Assembly: GCA_015501075.1 (NCBI GenBank)
Contig: JADNYJ010000675.1
Span: forward strand, 1 to 16,269
Direction of reading: 5' to 3'
Source of the DNA: Gymnopilus junonius
Lineage: Eukaryota > Basidiomycota > Agaricomycetes > Agaricales > Galerinaceae
DNA: 16,269 nt
Part shown: positions 7,007 through 13,717 of the stretch, one piece after another
Numbering within the stretch: position 1 is the first letter of the stretch
Layout: every line of letters begins with the position of its first letter
Program-made: the position numbers and the translations under genes
The notes under the pieces: generated by a model
The model's database searches: none
Told to the model about the DNA's origin: nothing
What the model saw: the letters and a program-made list of their open reading frames with translations, nothing else

Positions 7007-10000
7007 CTCCCCCTTGGTCAGGCAACACTCCGAGTTCGTACATAAAATTCTCATGTGCCGGTTTATTTAGTGCTTTGGTAAATATATCCGCGAGGTTTTC
7101 ATCCGTTTTGATGTAGACTACGTCAATAATTCCGGTTTCCACGAGATCTCATAAGAAATGATAAGATATGTCGATATGCTTTGTTCTCACATGGAATTCT
7201 GGGTGGTGAGAAATTGAGATAGCCGCCTGATTGTCCGAAAAAATAGTGGAGGTTGTCGGGATTGGTAAATCAAGCTCTGAAAATAAAGATCTATGCCAGA
7301 TTACTTGTTTGGCAATATGAGTGGTGGAGACATATTCTGCCTCAGCTGTTGAAAGAGCAACAGTATTTTGCTTTTTCAAGCTCCAGGCAATGGCTCCCCC
7401 TGCCATAGTAATTACATAACCACTGATTGATTTTCTGTCGAGGTCGGCAGCCCAATCAGCATCACAATAGATGTGTAATTGATCATTTAATAAATGATCT
7501 TCTTCTCCTCCGAACATGAGAGCATGGTTCCGGGTACCTTTAAGGTAATGAAATAATCGTTTTATGGCTGCCCAGTGTTTCGGTTTTGGATTTGATGTGT
7601 ATTGTGCAAGTTTATGAGTTGAATAAGCAATATCCAGTCGTGTTCCATGTGCCAAGTACATTAATGATCCAATAAGCACCACATATCCATGAGAGATCAA
7701 AGTTTCTTCATCCTCCTTGTCGACATTTCCATATTTGGTGTTGTCATCGAGTTTAACATGGGGATCGAGGGGTGTCGTTACAGGGTTGGCATCCTGTAAT
7801 TTAAATTTCTTGAGTAGGATGTCAATAAAATGAGTTTGCAAGAGGATAATAATGTGGTCCCCTTGATGTATTTTGATTCCCAATAATAATGATGGCTGTT
7901 TGAGTGACTTGATGTCAAAATGTGCTTGTAGATCCCTTTCCGTCCAATCATTTTCTTCATCCATTGTTGAGATAGCAATGAAATCATCGACCCATATTAA
8001 TAGAATCATGAATTCTTCTCCATTTTACCTAATATAGCAGCAGTAGTCTGTTTTTAGCTGCAAGAATCCTAATTTTGTGAGTACAGAGTTGAGTTCATGG
8101 TTCCACACATTTCCGGCTTGCTTCAATCCATAAAGGGATTTGATTAATTTGCAGATGCGATCTGTTCCGTCTAAATAGCCTTCCGGTTGTGCCATAAATA
8201 TCTCCTCCTTTAGGTTCCCATGTAGATAGGTGCCCTTGACATCAAATTGCCATAATTTTAAATTGTGTATAGTGGCAAAGGCAAGGATTGTGCACAAAGT
8301 TTCAAAGCGCATGACTGGTGCAAAGGTCCCATCATTGCTGAAGTCTGTTCCAGGCTTCTGGGAAAATCCCTGAGCAACCAATCATGCCTTGAATTTAATT
8401 AAGTTGCCATTTTCATCATGCTTCTTGGTAAATACCCATCGGCAACCTATTGCTTTGCAGTCTGGAGGTAATTCAGCAATTTTCCATGTTCCCATCTGCT
8501 GCAAAGTTCTATATTCTTCGTCCATAGCAGCCTTCCAATCAGCTGCTTCTTTTCCTGCAAGCGCTTCTTCAGGGTTCTTTGGTAAATCCAGTTCAGAAGC
8601 CATCAATGATAATTCTCCCTTCATAAATAGTTCATCAAATGAATGGCTGATGGCTATATTGGCTCATTCCTTAGCCGTTGATTTAGCTTTTGATGATTCT
8701 GTAGGTCTGGAGATCTCTGGTTCAATAAATTGTGGTGCAGGAATGCGAGAGCTGGGATTTGCAAGGAGTTTGTAATCAATTTGTTTGGTCCTATCATGTA
8801 AATTCCTTTGGTTTTGAGGTATTGTTTGCTGTCCATCAGGTGTAACAGGTCAATTTTCCTGTTTCTGATTATTTTCCGAAGGGGTTTGCTGAGGTGAATT
8901 GTCCAAAATCTCCCCCTCGGCTCACAAACCCGGTAATTCGGTTGGACCTTGCCATTCCTTCAGCTCCTCATTTTCATTAAAGGTAAAATTCCATGAGACC
9001 TTGACTGTCCGGGTGCGTGCATCATAGTAACAGACTGCTTTTGATCCGTCGTCGAATCCCATTAGCTTCATCTTCCTTGATTTTGGTTGTAACTTTGTTC
9101 TATTTTGGGATTCATCCAAGATCCATATGTCACTGCCCCATTCTCATAAGTGGGAAATGTCTGGCTTCTTTCCTTTGAAGGCTTCATAAGGGGTTTTGTC
9201 CTCCAATGCATGGGTAGGTGCCCGATTCCATAGATAATTTGCATGTGCAATGGCTTCATCCCATAAAAATGCTGGCATTCCTTTTTCAATCATCATTGCC
9301 CTTGCTAGTTCCAATAGAGTTCAATTAAATCTTTCTGCAACTCCATTTTGCGATGGTGAATAAGGTGCTGTTGCTTCAATTGTTATCCCTTTGCAAAGTG
9401 CCCAGTCCTTTAACTTCTGATTGATTAATTCCTTTCCATTATCCATCCGGATCTATTTCACATGCCGCCCAGTTTGCCACTCGATCCACTCCACATGTCC
9501 TTCCACTTTAGCCTTGGCTTCTCCCTTGTTCCATAAAAATAGAACATGTCCATACCGGGTGCAATCATCAATGAAGGAAACATAGTATCTTTGATGTCCA
9601 ATTGATTCAATGGGTGCAGGTCCCCATACATCAGACATAACTCTTTCTCCTGGTAATTCTGCATGATGTTCTGCTTCTTTTGGGTATGCCCTATGTGCTT
9701 GCTTTGCCTGTATGCAAGCCTCGCACGTGTGTGAAGGGATACTGGATTCATCTATTAATAGGCCTTCCACCAGATTGTCCGAATTAAGACGTTGCAGTGC
9801 TTTGATCGAGATGTGCCCGAATCTCCGATGCCATTGATCCCAAGATATTTTTGGCATGGTTGCAATATTAGTGCGTTCTTGGTCCAGTATGACTGCTCGG
9901 GCATGGAGTTTGAAGAGGTTCCCAACTAATGTTCCTTTCCCAATGACAATTCCATTTTTGTCCTTCAATATACACCCATTTTCTTGCTCGAGAATTGTTC

Positions 10001-11150
10001 CTCCTGCTCGCAAAAATTTCCCATCCGAAAATAGACAGTTCTCGGCCTCGGGGACATATAGCGTGTCCGAAAGTTTGTGTGTAAAAATAGTTCCATCAAC
10101 ATCAAAGTTGACTGCCATGGTTCCTCGGCCTTTTGCGATGGTTTTGGCTCCTCCGAAGCCAGTTATTTCTTCATGTCCGGGATGGAATTCAATAAATGCG
10201 TTATGGATATTGCAAATTGGTGAGGTAGTGCCGGAATCCTTTAGCCAATCATATTTGCCAATTTCGAAGAGAAATTTCTGGGTGTGTGTGCCATGTATGC
10301 CCTTTCATTTAAGGTTTGATTGACTTCTTGTACCTGGTTTGCCTTGTTTCAGTTTGGTCCTCACCTTCCTTTGGGTCCTTGACCCTCGCGTCCTCCTCCT
10401 TTGGCCCAACAGTCCTTTGAGAGGTGACCTTTCTTGTGACAATTATAGCACTCCTTGTCTGAATTGTCTGATTTAGTGCTTGGCTTCCATTTTCCCTTCT
10501 CCTTCACTTGTAGGGTAGTAGCCATATCCACGGTCCAGCCTTTACGTCGCTGATCCTCTTCTAATAATATCACAACTAGCTCATGTGATTTCAACTCCGG
10601 TTTGTTGCCACTTGATCCAAGATAAGATGAGGTATAATTATCCCAAGATTCCGGAAGTGATGTGATCAAGATCATGATGAAATCTTCATCCAAAACGAGG
10701 TTGCCCATAGTATGTAGTTCCTCCTGTAGCTTCCGTAGATTGGATACATGATCCACCATATTAAATCCTTCTTCAGCAGTGGCACGGTAAAGTGCTCTTT
10801 GAGTGGCAAGTATGCCTAAACGGCCCTTTGATTCCTTAACCATAGTGAGTTGTTTCCACATGTCACGCCGCTGTCATGGCGCCACTGATGTGAATCATTT
10901 CCGAGTCACCTAATGCCAATTCTATCTGCGTCCTGGCCTTCGAGTCCCCTAAATTCCATCTTTCCTGTATAGACACCTGATCCGAGGTGCTTGTTCCATC
11001 GGCTGATTTTGGAGCGTCTTCTAAGACATATTTCTCCAATCCAAGGTCACGTAATACTGCAAGCATATGTCGCTTCCATGGTAACCAATTGTCGGCCTTC
11101 AGCAATTCCATTCGGTAAGAGCCTGATGTATACGAAGCTTCTTCTGCCAT
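6996..11150 (-). pseudogene. Copia gag-pol polyprotein, inactivated
   Basis: ATG at 11148-11150; the last stop is TAA at 6996-6998 inside the LTR, about 1,385 codons, normal for Copia. Gag runs from 11150. Its CCHC knuckle (CYNCHKKGHLSKDC) is at 10409-10450. The protease DSGTT is at 10224-10238. Integrase has the HHCC finger (WHRRFGH to CEAC), DVWGP, FIDD and SQNGVAERFN. Reverse transcriptase has FDVKGTYLHG, LYGLKQAGNVWN and WVDD (about 7982-7993). RNase H has YCDADWAAD, STAEAEYVS and DNQAA. In-frame stops: TGA at 10361, 10349, 9321, 9144, 8922, 8850, 8664, 8382 and 7149; TAG at 9453; TAA at 8025 (lowest coordinate of each). A +1-type shift near 10863 and a compensating shift near 10275 bracket the middle of gag. 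The roughly 3 kb below 10275 have no frameshift. Confidence 0.95.
7007..7015 (-). other. Copia polypurine tract
   Basis: On the element strand AAGGGGGAG directly precedes the 3' LTR (TGTTGGG). This is the RNase-H-resistant purine run that primes plus-strand synthesis in LTR elements. The same bases also code for the end of pol. Confidence 0.9.
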
Positions 11151-11232
11151 GTTGATGAGTTAAAAATAGGATGAGAGCGAGTGGGGCTGCCTAGCAGAGT
11201 AAGTCGAGTTGTTTCTTTGTTTAATTAGTTAT

Positions 11233-11249
11233 GGCTGGGGCCCATAACC
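11233..11249 (-). other. Copia primer-binding site, half tRNA-Met type
   Basis: Immediately inside the 5' LTR the element strand reads GGTTATGGGCCCCAGCC. The plus strand (GGCTGGGGCCCATAACC) looks like the anticodon arm of initiator tRNA-Met, with the CAT anticodon in the loop. Drosophila copia is known to prime from an internally cleaved initiator tRNA-Met at this region, rather than from the tRNA 3' end. The match here is inferred from the general eukaryotic initiator sequence. Confidence 0.85.
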
Positions 11250-11468
11250 TATTGAGCGCAGCATAATAATTTTATATAAGATCATAAAAATACTCGGACT
11301 GTCCTCTGGACAGTCTATATACCTATGTACTTATTTACTAGATAATTCTACTAATTTCTAAATACTGGAAAGTGCTACGGCAGATGAGTAAGAATATTAA
11401 TATGCAAAGGAATAAATAAGCGCCATTAAGTACATCGCGTGTTGGCTGATCACCTGATTATCCCAACA
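11250..11468 (-). repeat. Copia 5' LTR
   Basis: Right LTR on the plus strand, the 5' LTR for the element, 219 bp, about 95% identical to the left copy. It has the same internal inverted repeat (11297-11315). It keeps GG at 11296-11297 where the left copy has one G. Transcription of the element would start inside it; I cannot place the exact start. Confidence 0.95.
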
Positions 11469-11473
11469 AACAT
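11469..11473. repeat. Target-site duplication, right copy (AACAT)
   Basis: Exact copy of 6784-6788, directly after the right LTR end (CCCAACA). On the minus strand it supplies part of the GAT-GTT codons of the interrupted host frame. Confidence 0.92.
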
Positions 11474-11767
11474 CTTTGCTAATCTCTTCATCTGAGGCAA
11501 CACTGGCGTCGGCAGTGTGGGAGGCGATGGAAACAGAGCTGTGGGTACCAAATTTGTCGCTGTTGGCAGCATTTGCATGCTCGAATGCTCTGGATAAAGC
11601 AAAATCAATAAAACTTGATGGATTCTTGACAAAAAAGTCGGAGATGGAAGGTGAAGATGGAGTTATCATGAACTCAGCAAAAACCTCAAGAACAACCCAT
11701 GTTGCAGAGACCATGAAAACCGGGAGACCATGAGTTATGTTGCAGAGACCATGAAAACTGGCAAGCT
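11474..11767 (-). pseudogene. 5' part of host ORF split by the Copia insertion
   Basis: A stop-free minus-strand frame runs from about 11767 into the LTR. An in-frame ATG lies within 11700-11735 (MVSATWVVLEVFAEF). With the tail at 6721-6788 it would make a protein of about 102 residues from that Met. The body contains SISDFFVKNPSSFIDFALSR and AFEHANAANSDKF, then a Ser/Ala/Asp-rich acidic tail. I do not recognise the family. Just upstream on the minus strand is a good fungal acceptor: CTGAC, then a pyrimidine-rich stretch ending CTTGCAG. The frame may therefore be a last exon whose earlier exon lies above 11770. A 20-odd bp word around GTTGCAGAGACCATGAAAA is duplicated at about 11700-11760. 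The insertion would replace the last 20 residues with LTR-encoded ones. Confidence 0.5.
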
Positions 11768-11995
11768 GCAAGTGAAGAAGACATGCAACAAGACATATAA
11801 AATGTCAGCTCCACTGACAATTATACGACCAGTGCATGCTTATTTTCACAGTGCATAGCAAGCGGTTATCTGGTCAGCCAACACAACTTTGTTATGACCT
11901 GAACGAATGATGAGGTTAGAGTGATGCATCAGACTTTGAAATGATACCGGGAGTTACCGGCTCAATTAGCGTAACAAGACAGCTGACTATAACAA
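11768..11995. other. Non-coding stretch between the split ORF and the LysM relic
   Basis: No conserved coding is visible. On the minus strand the part next to 11770 looks like the 3' end of an intron (branch-like CTGAC at about 11805, then a pyrimidine tract and CAG). A short minus frame from an ATG at 11927-11929 runs only 27 codons. Confidence 0.4.
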
Positions 11996-11999
11996 CTCG

Positions 12000-12015
12000 T
12001 CCTATAAATAGGACT
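12000..12015. promoter_or_regulatory. TATA-containing near-palindrome
   Basis: GTCCTATAAATAGGAC is almost fully self-complementary and holds a TATAAATA word on the plus strand and TATTTATA on the minus strand. It could be a core promoter for either direction. The minus frame of the LysM relic runs through it, so the promoter role is uncertain. Confidence 0.25.
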
Positions 12016-12430
12016 CGTAACGACGGTGTAGTATTGCGTGCAGTCGATGTGGACAAGGAGACGCAGTATGCCAGGTTTAGTTGAAGGTTGCTGCATGACT
12101 GTTAATTTCAGGATTCCAGGTGGTAATGTCATCACATGATATTATACTTGTCCTTCATGACAGAGCAATTATTGCCCGACATGATGGTGTAATCCTCCAG
12201 GCAACCATTGGTGATAGTCCCAGGAGCGACATTGGGTAGGCGAACCAGTTGAAGTAGACAGGCCAAGTAGGAGGTTAGAGCAGTCAGCCATGATCTCGGG
12301 ATTCCAAGTGACGATGTTGGACGAAGTGGTACTGAACTCGTCCTCCATGACGCTACAGGTGTCGCCTAACGCAATGGTGTAATATGCCAGACACCCATCT
12401 GTGATATTCACATTATCCGGCGGACCAGTA
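12016..12430 (-). pseudogene. Decayed gene with two LysM domains
   Basis: LysM modules bind chitin-type glycans; secreted fungal LysM proteins often act at the cell surface or in host interaction. First module (about 12260-12420): ITDGCLAYYTIALGDTCSVM, then VTWNPEIMADCSNLLLG, keeping the YYT-GDTC and WNP..CSNL signatures. Second module (about 12060-12230): TITNGCLEDYTIMSGNNCSV, then DDITTWNPEI and SCSNLQLNLAYCVS. The spacers are similar (STSTGSPT; LSTSTARNTTP), so this is a repeat-built protein. The pieces need at least three frame changes: an extra base near 12240, a TGA and shift near 12140, and a shift near 12095. No signal peptide is found upstream. A Cys-rich relic (KCPGQCGGGR, 12539-12568) could belong to the same gene. 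Confidence 0.75.
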
Positions 12431-12700
12431 TTAGTACTTCTACATTAACTTTCAGGACGGTTCACTGACACCATCTTTTTGCTCCAAAATCCGTACAGGT
12501 AGTAGTGGCCTAGAAATAGGCCAGATCATCTATGAGTCGACCACCACCACACTGGCCTGGACACTTAAGCTCGCGAGTCAAACTCTGAATAACAGATGAA
12601 ATTTACAGGTCACTACATAATACATTGCCAATACAACACACTATACTCTTACAATGCCATACATACTACATTCATTCACTTACCAATCGTAGAAGACAAG
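12431..12700. other. Spacer between LysM relic and CHAT pseudogene
   Basis: The two genes are divergent across this interval. On the minus strand 12515-12570 reads KCPGQCGGGRLIDDLAYF before a TAG. The C-x-x-x-C-G-G spacing vaguely recalls the end of a WSC-type carbohydrate-binding domain, but I would not assign it. The rest (12600-12690) is AT-rich with a run of ACATAC/ATTCA words and shows no gene. Confidence 0.35.
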
Positions 12701-12701
12701 A

Positions 12702-13541
12702 GTGCATATTTCAATTGATTTACGAGGAGGAGAACCAGCGGGTGTGTTAGGGTGGCTCATAAGCAGTTGGATTTCATTTTTACCAATACACGCTGCTGGT
12801 GATCATATGCAAGCGATGAAGACTGGAGAGCCTTGTACCGTCATGGACAAGGTAATTTCATCCTACACCCCTACCCTCCGCGCCCTTGAATATGCACAGA
12901 AGTCAGCCAAAGACATGTCGTTAGCTGAAAAATCCCACCCAAGTACTGCTGTATTAATCAGCATGCCTACTACTCCTGATGACCAGGACCTGACAAATGT
13001 ATCAAAGGAAGTTGCTTCTGTCAAAGAAATCATCCATACCTTCTTCCAGGTCACCAGTTTGGAGCATCCAAGAAGACAGGATGTCATTCCTCTACTGAAG
13101 CAAGTATCTGTCGCCCATTTTGCTTGTCATGGTGTTGCCGACAGCAGTGACCCTTCTCTCAGCAAGCTCAAACTCCAAGACTGGAAGCGAAATCCTCTCG
13201 ATGTTTGCTTCCTACTTTGCAATTCATTTGACTGGCTTAGATTGGTCTACTTGTCTGCCTGCGAAACGGTGCTCAACAAAGTTACTCAACTTTGAGAGGA
13301 ATCTATTCATCCATCTGCAGCATTCCAGATGGCAGGTGTTCCTTACGCCATTGCCTCAATGTGGAATGTCGAGGACAACACTTCTGTGCAGATAGCCAGT
13401 GACTTCTACTTCCATCTTGCTGTAGGAACAGAATTTAACTTGGAGAAGTCTGCAGAGGCTTTGCACTATGCTACTATGAAGGCCCGGAACGCAGGTATGG
13501 ATGCGACATTTTAGGGAGCATTTATTCATTCCGGTGCTTGA
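12702..13541 (+). pseudogene. CHAT-domain (caspase-like) protein fragment
   Basis: One plus frame carries the consecutive blocks of a CHAT domain, the caspase-like peptidase found with TPR repeats. In order they are FLPIHAAGDH, VISSYTPTLRALEYAQ, VAHFACHGVAD (catalytic His), LVYLSACET (catalytic Cys), AGVPYAIASMWNVED, AEALHYATMKAR and the terminal FIHSGA. Both catalytic residues remain. Two in-frame stops break it: TGA at 13293-13295, after VTQL and just before EESIHPSAA (likely CGA to TGA), and TAG at 13512-13514, where the family has Trp (TGG to TAG). The frame is otherwise intact, with no indels. Similarity begins only at the LPIHAAG strand; there is no upstream TPR region or good ATG, so the 5' part is lost. 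The normal end would be TGA at 13539-13541. Agaricomycetes often carry many TPR-CHAT copies. Confidence 0.85.
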
Positions 13542-13717
13542 TGGCTGGATCTCCTTCATGGGCAACAGACGTAGTATCATTACACAGAAAAACTTCTACA
13601 TTGACATGCGGTAGTACGAACTTGTATGCAAATGCGTCTATAGTTTGTGTTGGCTATGAGATGAAAGGTTCGGTGGTAACAAATGAATCCAGGGTATCTT
13701 GTATATGTAAATTACTT
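13542..13717. other. Tail-to-tail intergenic spacer
   Basis: This is 176 bp between the former end of the CHAT gene (plus) and the stop of the SulP gene (minus). No coding or RNA gene is seen; it should hold both 3' UTRs. Confidence 0.6.

Larger units (their letters stand above)
6789..11468 (-). mobile_element. Full-length Ty1/Copia LTR retrotransposon
   Basis: A 4,680 bp element in minus orientation. It has two LTRs of 218 and 219 bp, a matching 5 bp AACAT target duplication, a primer-binding site next to the 5' LTR, a polypurine tract next to the 3' LTR, and one long gag-pol region in the order gag, protease, integrase, reverse transcriptase, RNase H. Integrase before reverse transcriptase defines Copia. 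The coding frame carries 11 stops and two compensating frameshifts, so the element is complete in structure but not autonomous. Both LTR edges are fixed to the base by where the two copies stop matching. Insertion into the host frame was recent enough that only transitions and one 1-base indel separate the LTRs. Confidence 0.97.

Noticed and set aside
9856..10323. A 155-codon plus-strand open frame.
   Set aside because: It is the shadow of the Copia protease-integrase region on the opposite strand, where conserved motifs are found.
10855..10870. A GCG-TGA-C site in gag where a +1 shift continues the protein, like a programmed frameshift.
   Set aside because: It lies inside the conserved gag core and is undone by an opposite shift near 10275; Copia relatives read straight through, so two ordinary indels are likelier.
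11231..11249. Possible tRNA gene, because the plus strand resembles a tRNA-Met anticodon arm.
   Set aside because: Only 17 bases match, there is no acceptor stem, D or T arm, and the position next to the LTR identifies a primer-binding site.
12169..12411. The LysM region as an intact short gene.
   Set aside because: The frame leaves the LysM pattern after the first module, and the second module is in other frames with a TGA, so it is a pseudogene unless several unseen introns exist.
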